Below, one piece after another: positions 1 through 11,796 of a stretch of 64,000 bases of DNA. The translations under genes and the position numbers were made by a program. The DNA comes from Lutraria lutraria (lineage: Eukaryota > Mollusca > Bivalvia > Venerida > Mactridae). The number at the start of each line of letters is the position of its first letter. The first letter of the stretch is position 1. The DNA is taken from the NCBI GenBank assembly GCA_964023205.1, contig OZ026833.1:31646830-31710829 (forward strand), written 5' to 3'. The notes under the pieces were generated by a model. It saw only the letters and a program-made list of their open reading frames with translations, did not search any database and was not told the origin of the DNA.

Positions 1-126
1 TTTTGTATGTGATGTTATCTGGAAGTACATGTATTTACTTATTTATAAATTGGAGCGTCTTTACGTGTGCAAGAGGATAGGGTTATAAGTTTATGTTTTA
101 CTAAATGTTGTTATATGTTCTTACAG

Positions 127-3100
127 CCGAAATTCTGAACATCAGAATTGCAGCACGTTTATTAACAGCACAGGTGAGGATGAAATTTATCCCCGATATA
201 AACAAACAAACAAGCAAGCTAGCTATCAAGCCAACGAGTGAAACAGCAAGCAAATCGTTTGCTATTGTAAATTGTAGTTGTGATATTCGTTTTAGAAAAG
301 ATACACTTGTTCCTAGTGAAGAGATTTGTGCAAAACATATTTCAGTGTCTTACCCTAGTAAAACGATATATGTGCATGTATATATAAATTTATGTTATAT
401 ATGACTGTAAATAACAAAAATACATGTCCATGACAAAATATTTCATATATTTGACTAAAGCTGCTGGGTATAAAAAGGATCAATAGTAAACAAATATTTA
501 TCTTCTTGATTAACAAGAAAACGGCTTATTTTTTGGTTTAAGTGTTATATCAGCTGAAATTTACTTTAGGAATAACCTTTTCAACTTATCGTTTCAGTTA
601 TCTTTGATGATGATGTTAATATTGCTGAAAGTAGTGGGAATGTTTATGTTAATTATGGCCTTAAAACGAATGATATTGAAGTGAGTAATTTGATGAAGAT
701 GTGTGTCTCCGCGAAGCAAAATCCGGAGACACTATATTCCGACTTTTCGGTAAGAATTTCTTACATAATTATAGTAAACATGTTAATAGAGGTTATTAGT
801 TGACTAGTAGTAGAAACGTTTAGTTTGAAAGTCGACTTTAGAAAATAGTTGTCTTTCTTCCTGACAAATATTGCGTATTCTGTTAAAGAGATGCTATCAT
901 GATCTTCATTTAGCAGATAAACTGCAGTAAAACAAGGAAACAATGATCACTATAGATATTTTTGATGCAAAGTTAAACATTATTCATAGACTTTATGGTA
1001 TATCATATACATGTATAAGTATGTATAATGTATTGACTGTTGTGTAATAGGAGGAGGAAAATAATGTACCCTATGCGGGGCTCGAACCCGCGACCTCCTG
1101 CTTGCATGTCAGATGCTCTGCCAACTGAGCTAATCGAGCTGGTGAATATCCCAGCCAATTTATGATTACAAATACTATATACCACACTGCTACAGTTGAC
1201 TTTACAGTATCGGAACTATAAAAACAGTATATAAAAACTCATTATTAGTACAGGACTGGTGTACAATATATAATGGCACGCGCAATAAATACATGTACTA
1301 TATGATATTAATAAGTATAAATTGCACAATAAGTGTATTTAATGATAAGTACATGTACATTTAATACTAAAGGTATGTTATATTTTTATTATGACAGAAA
1401 CTACCTTACGGATTGCAGCTCGATGCTTCCGAGGCACGTGATCCGAGACTCAATTCTAAGAATAGATATAAGGATATGTATCCATGTATGTAAATATGTT
1501 GAAATAATACACACATGATAACTTACATTTTGCATAATTAGTGTTTTGTCATAGTACTGAGAATTTGAATTATGATTATTATCGAATGACATGTTGATAA
1601 ACGATTCAATTTGTTCGAAACTGTGCGGATAGTTGACTGTAAATATCATTAATATTTTGTAATAGCGCACAAGAAAAAAGTCAAGTGAGAATTACGGTAT
1701 GATGTAGGTAAGTTTTTGTAGATAAATAAACATCAGGCATATTTTTTTCAGACAATGTAAATCGTGTTCATTTGCCAGAGATCCCAGGAAAGCAATGTTC
1801 TACGTACATTAACGCTAGTTACATAAAGGTTAGTGCAAGCCTGATTCGAAAACTTACTTTTCTTCATGACAGGGTAATTTCAAACAAACTTCTGTTAAAA
1901 AAGATCATGCTAGTGTGTTTAGATATTTACCTTATTTTTGCCGGGTAACAATGAAAACAACTTATTAAGATAAACGAGTAATTTTGAGAATAAAAATAGT
2001 CAACGGCAGACAAAAAATATGTATTCCTAACTTGGTTATGTGATTAAACGGCTGATTGTTACATGACGCACAGGAAATGTAGATACATACACGTTACGAA
2101 CAGTTTCATTTTATATCAATTTTTTCAATAAATTTCAAGGATACAACATTCAAAGGAAATATATTGCTTCACAAGGTAGGATGTTGCGTCCTTAGCAAAA
2201 AACAAGGCATCACTAATTGTTTTCAAACATCAAAAGTAGTTTCCATAGAATTATTGTCAATCTATGTTCTAGTTGTGACCAATTATTGTAGTCCTTAACG
2301 TATCGGGACTGGCTGAATACGCCAAAAAACCGTAAAATAATATTTCAAGTTATTTACAATGATTAAACATCAAAAACATACTTTAATACCAGGCAACAAA
2401 AAATCTAACCGATCGCGCAAAAATAGTATTTTATGGCGAATTACGTAATAAACACCGGATTCAGGGTACGGAATTTCTTTAAAGTCAAGTATCTAACGAA
2501 CGGGGGACGTTATCAAAAGTCTGAGGCACGGTGTCCTGCATTATACAATTATGAACAATTATTTTAAGGCTATTTGTTGTAATATATTCCTATGTACAGA
2601 GTAGTTATCGTTGTTAAAAAAAGTGTAAATTACTTGCTATATTGGTTTATAGAAGACCAATCAAGTGACATATTTGTTTCAAATCACTTGCAAAGAACTT
2701 CACACAGTAGGGTTTATTTAAGTATATAATTATGGTTTATTTTTTGATTCTATTAATTGGTGAAATTGATAGGACCAGGCAACCAATCCCGATACCTTAA
2801 CATCCCTTTATCGTATGTGTGTTAAAGCAGGGAAACTTTTCTCAACAAACAAGACTCCGTCTGAGTTCCGTAAAATACAGATATGAATAGGGAAATAGAG
2901 TATAAGTTTATTGCATAATAACCATGCGCTTGACTCTCTGTTTAGAGTGGACGTTCATTATCACTCCCGTACATCTCTGTCAACGTCTGAAAGTAATTCA
3001 AAACTATGTAATATAGACACATTTAGTTTGTGTCAGGTATTCAAATGCATGCTATTGTTTCCTCTTCAAGTGCATTTGTTGTCATATTTTTTTACGATTA

Positions 3101-6100
3101 CGTTTAACTTCAACGTTTTGGTTCTATTCAAGCGATTGAAATAGTGCGCTTGATGAATAAAATACATTTTGTAACTTTCAAGTAGCTTATAAGGTCTTTT
3201 AGCTCCAATGAATTGTAAGAAGGAAATCGTTTCACTAAGTTGTAAAATTGGTATCATCTGTAGTTTTATTTTTTGTTTTACAAGAATCTAGTAAAAACTT
3301 AGAACTTGACAAAGATGTATGTGAGGGATGACGAACGACAACTCTGGATAGACATTGTTAAATAAAAACGTATCGAGTTACCGTACTTACCTTTACATAC
3401 ACTTGGAGTGGAATAGTAAGACGGACAACTTAATCTGTACCCTCAAATTGTGTTTTTTTTAATACGTACATGTAAGTAGTACTGATCAAGTAAGATTGGA
3501 CAATCATTGAAATACTGACAAAGTGAGATGTACAGTAAGAGCTTCTAGATCGGATTTATCATTTCCTTATTTCAAGACTCGTGTCGTGAGGAGTTAATTA
3601 CTGAGAAGTTTATTTTTTGTCTAGGTGCATTGGTGACAACCATTGCTGACTTTTGGAGAATGGTGTGGTCAGAAAATGTCACTACAATTGTTATGTTGAC
3701 CAACTGCATTGAGCTTGGAAAAGTATTTAAAACTACCAACTTTTACGTGTGTCTTTTTTAAACGGATGATTGTATATAAACAACAAAAACTTTGTAAACA
3801 ACGTTTAAAGGATATCTTAACTTAGAAAATGCGTATTTGATTTTTATCAAATTCCTTAAAATTATTTATGTCTTTCAAAGAAATCGGTAGGATTATATAT
3901 TTCATGCCCCTTTAGTGAGGTCTAATAGTCGTGCACTTGTATACATTTAATGACACCCTGTATGTTATTTTTGTAATGCATGTTCATATCATTATATTTG
4001 GTATTAACAAGAATATTATTTGCATAGGTAAAATGCGCAAATTACTGGCCCAATGAGGGAACAGATATATTTGGTGACATCGCAGTTAGCATTCAGAAAG
4101 TCGACCCTTATTCAGACTTTATTATAAGAACATTTAGTTGTACTAAGGTAAGAGTTATTATTATAAATAAAACTGCTCCACGATTGCCTACATATGCTTA
4201 TTCATAGTAGTACAAATCATACATTGTCATTATTATATTTGTTGTATGTAACGTATGCACAATTCTACCATGTATAAAATTAATCAAAACATTAACGTAT
4301 GTTTACAAAGAATGAGCAAATCACAAATTACAATCGATTTTATGAAATAACAAACACTTGGGATATAAAATGCGCCAGTACGTAATTTCGAAAATATTTA
4401 TTTTCAAACTCTGTACCGTGCTCTTTGTTTTTCTCCATTAATCAGTAAGGTATGTAGAATATCAATGGCGTCATTTTAGGTAAATTCTGATGAGAATCGC
4501 ACAGTGATACAATTTCATTACACAGCTTGGTCTGATAAAGATGTTCCCGACACAGCATTGTCGCTTGTACAGTTCTGGCGTACTTTAAAAAATTGCCAAA
4601 CCACCGAATCGTACCCCTGGGTTGTCCATTGCAGGTACATACAAGTAAAGTTTTTTTGAAATTGTACTGGAATGACTAATGCATTTCATGACAATATCCG
4701 TGGCAAATACACCGGATGAAACAAAATTATCTTTCCCCGAAACATTCAACTGTTCTTTGACTAGTGATGTTATGTAACGTAAAGGAACTGAATTTGGTTT
4801 TGACTTATGCATGGCATTAAGCTTAACGCTGTGTGGGCAAATCGGAACAATTTATGTCAATAATCAATACAATACACAGGGTCCACTTCAATTAATATCA
4901 ATGAAAGCAAATATTTTTCTTTCCAACCATGTCGATTCGTTTTGAGAAAATCCCTATAGTAAGAGTTGTATTGCTTTCGCTAGAATTTCAAGCTTCATCG
5001 AACTATTCCTGGAATTTCAGTACGGGTGTTGGGCGTACAGGAACCTTCATAGCATTAGATTTCCTGTATGAAATGGGAACAGCCAATCACAGTGTGAACA
5101 TACTGCAGACAGTGAACAAACTGAGACAGCAAAGACTAAACATGATTCAAACAAAGGTATGTATTTTTTATCACTGCTATTGACTTAATGCGCTAACGTA
5201 AACTAATATTTTAAGTTAATACTTTCATACCAATCAACAAAAAATCAAACCGAACGCGCAAAAAAGTATTTTATTGCGATAAACATTCTCTAACGTCCCG
5301 TGCATTGTGTTTGCGCGTTATGATACCATTTAATTCGTTAATGACAATAATTCGTTATTACATCAAACCTGGGCGTGGTTTCAGTTATTAAACCGTACAC
5401 TATTTTGATTGGCTATCAAAATTGAATTGGGTGTATTAATTAATCGAAAATAATTGATTAAATGAGACGATAATGATCAGAAAAATTTATTGTTAAGCCC
5501 GCTTATAAACAATAGGTGTCATTTTCCAACTGAGATGGATTTCAAAGCGGTTTTCGATATTTTGTTGCGGGAATGTTTATCTAGGGAACAAATAATTCTT
5601 GTACTTGTTTTCATTTTTAATCTATGGTGTGTCCCGTAATAAACACCGGGATTCAGTATACTGAATGTCGTTTAAGTCATATATCTAATAAACGAAGGAC
5701 AGTTTCAAAAATCTGAGACATGGTTCTCAGCATCATTAATTTGTAGTTACTTAAAGGCTAATTGTTGTGATATATTCCTAAATACTGAGTAGTTATCGTT
5801 ATTAAAAAATGTAAACTGCATGCTCTATTGGTTTATAGAAGACCAACCAAATAGTTATGATATTTTTTTTCAAATCACTGGATTTATTTTGTTATATACG
5901 AGTAAATATTGTTTATTTTTTAAATCTATAAAATGGTAAAATTTGATATGACCAGTCAGTCGATACATTTAACCATTTGCAGGCCTGTTAAATCGGTATT
6001 GAAGAAAGTTGTCCTTTTCAAATGTGATATAGTTTAATTAATCCAAACATATCTTATGATCAAAAGTTCCCACTTTTGTTCACCTACTCTGTTTGTTAAA

Positions 6101-9100
6101 CAGTACCCCATTCATTGCTTGTATTCATAGGAGCAATACGTGTATGTACACGAGGCAGTGGCCGAGGTGTTGAATCCTATTGGTTGTGTAAGCCAGAATG
6201 ACGAGTTTTCTGATTTGTTTCAAAGTCTGTTTTACGACAATGGCGCACCAAAACAAAAACTCCGGAATGAATTCGAGGTAATAAGTTAATAGAGGTGCTA
6301 TTTGTAGAATATAATGCTTGCTTTCTAAATTAAATTCTGCATTACTTAGTCAAGTCTTGTCTTACATCTTGTTTCATTACGTTCTGTTCTATGAATTCCT
6401 TGGCCAACATTTCATGAAAACGTACCTGTTACTTTATGACATTTTATAAGCTTTCATCAATTATATTCTTAGGATTTTTCACCTTAAAATTTCCACCGGT
6501 CCTTTGGACTTTGAGATGACGAATATCAACTGTACTTCGTTCTTGCACTCATTTGCAATCGAAACGTCACATAGAAGCCCAAAAGTAAATAAAAAATGAC
6601 CCATTTACATACTTCAAACCTGTGGTAGTGGCTACCTCTGAAAAAAGGCCATAATATGAATAAAGGCCACTCTTTCAAAAAACTGTCATTGATTATTTGA
6701 AACACCTATCTGTAAAGGTCACATTCTCATGGATGGCCTTTGTTAACGGGACCAACTGTAGTATGATTTGAACAAACGTATGCAAGTGGGCTTGCTGTTG
6801 ATGAAAATATATACGCAACGGGTGTGACGTGACAAATGATGATTTCTAAAAATACGACGTCATTTAGAGTTTCTTCTCACAGGATATTAATAAATACAAC
6901 ACAAAACTTGAGGATGAACGAAGTGATGAGGATGAAGTGTATTGTAACGTTTTCCGGTCACACTGTGCAGATGCAAAACTTGAAGAAAATATTGGGAAAT
7001 CTCGCGATATGACAATCATTCCAGGTATTATTTTTTGTTTTGTTTTATTCTTGACGATATATTGTATATTCTTATAATTATTCAGTAAGTCTGTTTTCCT
7101 TAGGTATTTCCTGACATAATTTGAGTACAAGGAACGGAAATAAAGATAAAAAGTACGTGGTGTCCCGGTTGAACTAAACAAAAAACAAATGCATTTCTCT
7201 GTTAAGTAAAAGAACCAATAAAAACTCTAAAGATACATATCAAAAGAGAACCTGGATGAATTTATAAATGTATACACAATGTAATTGAGAGTTCCCGCTA
7301 TTCAGGGAAATGGTCGTTTTTTTATTTCTTTATTGAAATTTTAATGTCGGTGGTTCTACCCAGGTATATGCCTGGTGGGCAAATTCCTCCACGATCAGAG
7401 CTGGAAAAGTCGTCAAATGACTTTTGATGTTGGTGTGACAATTACAACAGAAAAAGTTTACAGTATTTATTTTGCTTACGTTGTAGTTAACATGCAAAGG
7501 CAAACTTCATTTGAGATTATCTAAAGACAAGATTTTTTTCTCTTGTTGTGCGCATTAACATAGTACTGCAACTTCAAATAAAGATTGTTCTTTTTATACA
7601 GCGGATATACATCGACCAAGGCTAAGTATGATTGTAACAGGAAGAAATGACTTCATCAATGCCGTATTTATCCCGGTAAGTTATTGCAGTGTGTAGAACC
7701 ACGAAGAATGAAGTAATAACTTATTTCCCCGCGAGTATGTAAATTTGATATACAAAACACTGGATGATTTCTAAAAAAAAAAACATCTAAAAGATAGAGA
7801 TGACAAAGACGAAAATACAATGGCAAAAACAGATGAGAAAATTATTATGTTCAAATTTCAGCATTCAGGGATATCACATCCACAAACGTTCATGTTTACA
7901 ACTTTTCTAAAGCACGGAAATAAAATCATTATTAATTTTATAAGGGTTTTCTCAATTACTGAAATCATAACATGACATCACTTAGCGAATGTAGCTGTGT
8001 TCAGGCTTGCCAATGGTATAATTTTCAGACATTAACCTTGAACAGCTGTTCATAGATCCCCGAAACAATTTATAGGATAAAACAAGTTTTATTAACAAAC
8101 AAGGGAATTCAAAAGTTTATGTTTAAAAACTGCTACAATGTGTCATAAACACAGACAAATGAAGCATTTAATAATAACAAAATTGATTGAAACATGTGTC
8201 AGTCAGTGGTACGTGCTGACAAATGAAGTTATTTTTTACAAATTCTATCAAATGTAATGGATTTCCATATTTGATATTTTTCTTTAAATATATCTGGTAT
8301 TTAGTATTTTAAGAACCAATACAAGATACATGAAGTATGCCATATATTTGATGAAGTTCTTCAAAATATACTTTAGACATTCCGATTTCGTAACAAGTTG
8401 ATACTAACTCAGTTGCCTCAAGAGAACACCATCGTAGACTTCTTGCGTATGGTCTGGGAATATGATGTTCCGATAGTTGTATTGTTAGAGGAGATATTGG
8501 AAGAGGTAAATTCTTATTATTTGGTGTTAGTTGTATAACATTGCTCACATAATATTATGTTGAATTAGATATCGTGTCAAGCTGAGACGACAAAGCAGTG
8601 AAACACATTTCCACTACAGTAGAGTGTTGGATACGCATTGTAACTTCATTATGCATACATTTCATTGTATCAATTAAATAAAGAGTGAGTGTTTGAGGAA
8701 AATAAATACTTAACAGTATCCGATTCTTTAATTTCTTTTAGTTCACTAAGGATATATTTACTATAATGTTGATGTGGTCTGATCTTTGGATAACGCTCAT
8801 TTCATTTGATTACCATTATTCATTTGTAATAATAAAATTTGTATTTTAGAAATCATCATATATGCCAACAACTGCTACATCAAAACAGATCGACGTTTTC
8901 ACTGTAGAGTTGAGAAATGAGAGAGTGGAAAATTGTTATGTAAAGAGGACCATCGTGATATCTGTACATGAACGGGTACGTATCTGATGCATTTTATGGG
9001 GGCAAATTGATATATACAATGTAGCGCTAAATTTGGTTATAAAATTGTTCATTTTATAACGTAATTCATGATCGTCTTTACATAATATTATTTTGAATAA

Positions 9101-10711
9101 GAATTATTTTAATTTTAATGAAAATGTAAAGATTCTCATTTATTCTGTTTACTTGTTGTTCAGTTGTTTTCAATCGAAGTTCCTTTTGAAACACAAAATC
9201 ACTGAAAACATTATCATTAACCTTATTGAGCATTGAACATGAATGACCCAAACGTTACAATTGTTTGTTACAATTATATTTGTTCGTTGACATAAGTTAG
9301 CACTAACTGGTACACCCGTCATCCTATGAGAATCAGAATTTAGCTTCCTTTATTCATGTTCGTGCTTTAGTTCGTAAATGTGTTCAATGCCATGATGTAT
9401 TATCAATGTTGTTCGGGCATTGGGCAATAATGTGACAACATTTTAGAAATCTTCGTTTCTGTATTTTCAAGACGGAACAGAAAGAAGTTCAACAATTTCA
9501 AGTCAAATCATGGCCGAAGGACAAATCGACACCCATTGACACTGAGTCAATGCTGAGACTCATATCCGACATAGGAAACAACAGTAATGCTATAGGATCT
9601 TCTCCTATTGTTGTACAGTGCTTGTAAGTATATACGGCAATGTTTTGGCATCATGCATCAGCATGCTTTATTGTTTATGTTCAATAAAACCAAGTTGTCA
9701 TTAAAATAAGATATATCTTGAAAGTTATTGGTGTAACAAGTTGGTTTGCCTTTATTTTGTCAAGCAAAATATTGTTTTTAAATTTGAGATTCTATAATTC
9801 AATATTTGCCATTTGGTATATTAGGAATGGTGCAACGAAAAGTGGTTTATTTTCTGTTCTGTGGTGCATCCTTGAAAGAGCCAAATCTGATAACGAGATA
9901 GCTTTAGCTGAAACAGTGAGGATGGGACGTGTGAGAAGAAAACAGATCATTGCTGATTTTGTACGTTTTGATGTAGAAACTATTTCCCAAATTTACACGA
10001 TTTATGCTTTGTTAAACAAGATTTCAGATTTACTTTTGAACCCATATTTCATACCAATTACAATAATAATGAAACACCAAATCAAAGAAAATCAACTATT
10101 GAAATGATGTGCTTTTTCTAAAACTTTTCATTTACCATGTAGAAATTACGCCATATATATATCGCTAGTCATATCAGTGCGATGTATTTCTATTCCATAG
10201 AAGATTACCTAACCAGTACTCAGGGATTGTGTGCCATGGCGTATCAATAGAACTATCGCAGTATTTCTCTTATTATAGTCAATTCTGCCATCAGCTGAGC
10301 TCGCCTGTTTGACACTGTCCATCAACACATTATACTTATTCAGGTTTAACAGTGCATATCAGCACATGGTGTTAAGTATGGTTTGAAAATAAAGTGTACA
10401 TCGGTATAATATTATAATACTAATTCAGATTTGACTGTGTACTGCGTGATATTTATAATGAGATTTGACAGTGCACTTCAGCACAATATACGAATCTAGG
10501 TTTGACAGTGCCCATCAGCACGACTCTGATTTCAATTACATTTATATTTCAAAAGAGTAGAGTCTTTACCCGTAGACAATATTTATCTAAATAAAAATCA
10601 ATTGTCTAAATTGTATATCGTGTCTCTCGTTTTCAGGAACAGTACAAATACTGCTATAAGGTCATGAGAGACTATCTTGACAGCTTCAATACGTATGCCA
10701 ATACCATATGA
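127..10711 (+). CDS. Gene 1: receptor-type protein tyrosine phosphatase, cytoplasmic half (5' part outside window)
   Basis: This is the 3' portion of an RPTP gene. By family knowledge it dephosphorylates phosphotyrosine at the inner face of the plasma membrane. Inferred exons: 127-173, 598-749, 1398-1485, 1752-1828, 2139-2175 (acceptor damaged), 3625-3722, 4028-4147, 4480-4634, 5021-5156, 6131-6277, 6883-7024, 7602-7675, 8377-8505, 8850-8975, 9472-9623, 9825-9960 and 10637-10711, ending in TGA. Apart from exon 5 every junction has GT/AG and matching phase, and exon lengths equal those of genes 2 and 3. The transmembrane and extracellular exons lie left of the window. Two features argue against normal function: the lost AG before exon 5, which predicts a frameshift and stop at 3634-3636, and WSD in place of WPD. 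It may be a recent pseudogene, a variant allele, or a sequence error at one base. Confidence 0.85.
1067..1139 (-). tRNA. tRNA-Ala-like gene (anticodon TGC), antisense in a gene 1 intron
   Basis: The reverse complement folds as a 73-nt cloverleaf. It has D-arm GCTC/GAGC, A-box TTAGCTCAGTTGGC, anticodon-loop CATGCAA with TGC in the anticodon position, T-arm GCGGG TTCGAGC CCCGC (B-box intact), and a 7-bp acceptor stem with one mismatch and two wobbles. A TTTT pol III stop follows a few bases on (plus-strand AAAA 1058-1061). Position 33 is A rather than the near-universal U and the anticodon stem ends in an A-G mismatch, so it may be a pseudo-tRNA or SINE-founder copy rather than a working decoder. 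It lies in the intron between 749 and 1398 and is absent from the matching gene 3 intron. Confidence 0.65.
1398..6277 (+). CDS. Gene 1 PTP domain D1 (membrane-proximal)
   Basis: Eight exons encode a classical PTP fold. The family motifs appear in order: KNRYKDMYP (exon 1398-1485), NRVHL and YINASYI (1752-1828), KCANYWP (4028-4147), the general-acid loop (4480-4634), the P-loop HCSTGVGRTG split by an intron between 4634 and 5021, and RLNMIQT at the end of 5021-5156. The catalytic Cys and Arg of C-x5-R are both present. The acid loop reads AWSDKD where genes 2 and 3 read AWPDKD. Exon 5 has TTTCAA instead of TTTCAG at its acceptor. The fold assignment is firm; catalytic competence is doubtful. 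Confidence 0.9.
2138..2139 (+). other. Lost splice acceptor of gene 1 D1 exon 5
   Basis: Gene 2 (28759-28764) and gene 3 (58079-58084) have a TTTCAG acceptor before GGATAC. Gene 1 has TTTCAAGGATAC, so the AG falls one base later. Using it drops one nucleotide from the exon and predicts a TGA at 3634-3636, upstream of the acid loop and P-loop. Skipping the 37-nt exon would also shift the frame. Confidence 0.75.
2300..2800 (+). repeat. Intronic dispersed repeat, short form (gene 1)
   Basis: This segment of the 2176-3624 intron recurs in direct orientation in the later intron 5157-6130. Shared stretches include CGTAATAAACACCGG, TGAGGCACGGT versus TGAGACATGGT, ATATATTCCTA followed by CAGAGTAGTTATCGTT, and TTGGTTTATAGAAGACCAA. 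There is no coding potential or clear terminal structure, so it is probably a non-autonomous transposable-element relic. Edges are approximate. The rest of this intron (to 3624) shows nothing recognisable. Confidence 0.6.
5200..5970 (+). repeat. Intronic dispersed repeat, long form (gene 1)
   Basis: This is the second copy of the repeat at 2300-2800. It carries about 330 extra bases (roughly 5285-5640) between the conserved left and right parts. Either the short form is an internal deletion or the long form has an insertion. It sits in the intron following the P-loop exon of D1. No ORF of note is present. Confidence 0.6.
6883..10711 (+). CDS. Gene 1 PTP domain D2 (membrane-distal, degenerate) and C-terminus
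   Basis: Seven exons encode a second PTP domain and the C-terminal tail. Visible landmarks are RPRLSMIVTGRNDFINAVF across 7602-7675, VDFLRMVWEYDV in 8377-8505, a WPKD acid-loop equivalent in 9472-9623, and CLNGATKSGLF across the 9623/9825 junction where active domains have C-x5-R. The Arg is replaced by Lys and the acid Asp by Lys, so D2 should be a pseudophosphatase, as is usual for RPTP D2 domains. The last exon ends EQYKYCYKVMRDYLDSF...TYANTI, the typical D2 tail (QYxFCY, YLDSF, TYAN), then TGA at 10709-10711. Confidence 0.88.
7340..7445 (+). mobile_element. SINE fragment (tRNA-derived family, body and 3' part)
   Basis: The intron before the 7602 exon contains GGTGGTTCTACCCAGG followed by TTCCTCCACGATCAGAGCTGG, AAAGTCGTCAAATGAC and TTGGTGTGAC. 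This order matches the conserved body of a tRNA-derived SINE family I know from bivalve genomes; that family assignment is from memory. The tRNA-like head is not recognisable here. The equivalent gene 3 intron holds a longer copy with a head (62240-62480), so the insertion looks ancestral. Confidence 0.6.
10306..10525 (+). repeat. Degenerate repeat TTTGACAGTG..CATCAGCACA in the last intron of gene 1
   Basis: About five spaced direct copies of a roughly 25-nt unit (consensus GGTTTGACAGTGYCCATCAG then CACA) occur near 10306, 10342, 10428, 10460 and 10497. Spacing is irregular and the copies are diverged. No coding or structural role is evident. The array is preserved in gene 2 at 36987-37220. 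Confidence 0.6.
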
Positions 10712-11116
10712 TAGTGTTTCAAACTCATAAAGCACGGACTTGCTGTGCTATCAGACACGCTTTCAATTTATGAACCAGAATGACTTGAACTATTAATTTT
10801 GTATTTTTATACCACATACTTTGGAATGTTATCATTTATGTTGTTTTATTTGTTTGAAATGAAAATTATTTTCTTCATTGAACTCACATGCATACTTTTA
10901 TGTAAACACTTTTTTGTTTTAAATTATATAGCAGTTGTTCATGTGACACATACGGAGGCTCCTAAAGGAGCAATTATTGTAATAAGTATTCATTATGTTC
11001 CCATGCTGAAAACGAACAGTTGATGGTTTAATCTTTCTATACCATTCTATACTGCATGCAATGACGACACAACACAGCGCATATAACCTATATAGGTCCT
11101 TAAAAATATTGCTTTA

Positions 11117-11122
11117 AATAAA
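11117..11122 (+). terminator. Candidate poly(A) signal of gene 1
   Basis: AATAAA lies about 400 nt after the stop codon in an AT-rich 3' region and is conserved in gene 2. It is the first canonical hexamer seen in this stretch. No transcript end is known. Confidence 0.4.
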
Positions 11123-11796
11123 TATAATAGACTACTGACTGTCTTAGATGGGATGTGCATATTATTAGTGTTAACATTAGATGCTATATTTGCATTATAA
11201 TCACTAAGTACAAACTTATATAAGTGCTAATAAGATATTGTATGTTGCTTTTGTATCTGTCTAAATGTGTTGATACCTCTTTTAGAAATGCACTGTGGTA
11301 CAAAAAGTACAATTTGGGTATTCAAGGGAAATCGCTTAACTTCATTAAAGAAATGTAATCGAACGATAAGTCATGTTCTTTTTCTAAATAGTAACATTAC
11401 GTTATTTGAGTACGACAAGGCGAAATTTATCCCCTATATTATTATGTTTGTTTGTAGAGGACCTAGGACCGAGCTATGAATCAGACTTAAAATTTGATGA
11501 CAATGTTTTAATAATTTTAATATTTGCGGATGATATGGCATATTCAAGTATATTCCCGTTGAACCACAAAACCGTATACATGTAATTCTTTTAACACATA
11601 TGTGTTAAATATGAATACTTTTAAAACAAATGCAACGTTTTTATTTTGAGAACGTGGTTGTAGATAATTTCAATTACCCGGGCACAGTTTTTAATTGCAT
11701 AGGTACTTTTAATTTGAATCAGTAACATATATGTGGTAAAGCATTAAAAGCTTAAAAATACTCATTATTGTAAAAAGTTTGATCTTAAACCCACAA

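Noticed and set aside
1003..1185. Minus-strand ORF containing SSVGRASDMQAGGRGFEPR, also at 27629-27811
   Set aside because: This is the familiar chance translation of a tRNA gene, here the tRNA-like element at 1067-1139, not a protein gene.
1401..1670. Minus-strand 89-residue ORF conserved at 28027-28296
   Set aside because: It overlaps the D1 KNRY exon and adjacent intron in antisense. Preservation reflects the duplication, not coding selection.
4929..5183. ORF beginning MSIRFEKIPIVRVV and running into the P-loop exon
   Set aside because: The first part is intron read through. The real exon starts at 5021 after the CAG acceptor, with the Cys-Ser codons supplied by the exon ending at 4634.
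9718..10107. 129-residue ORF over the D2 P-loop exon
   Set aside because: Only 9825-9960 is exon; the flanks are intron that happens to stay open.
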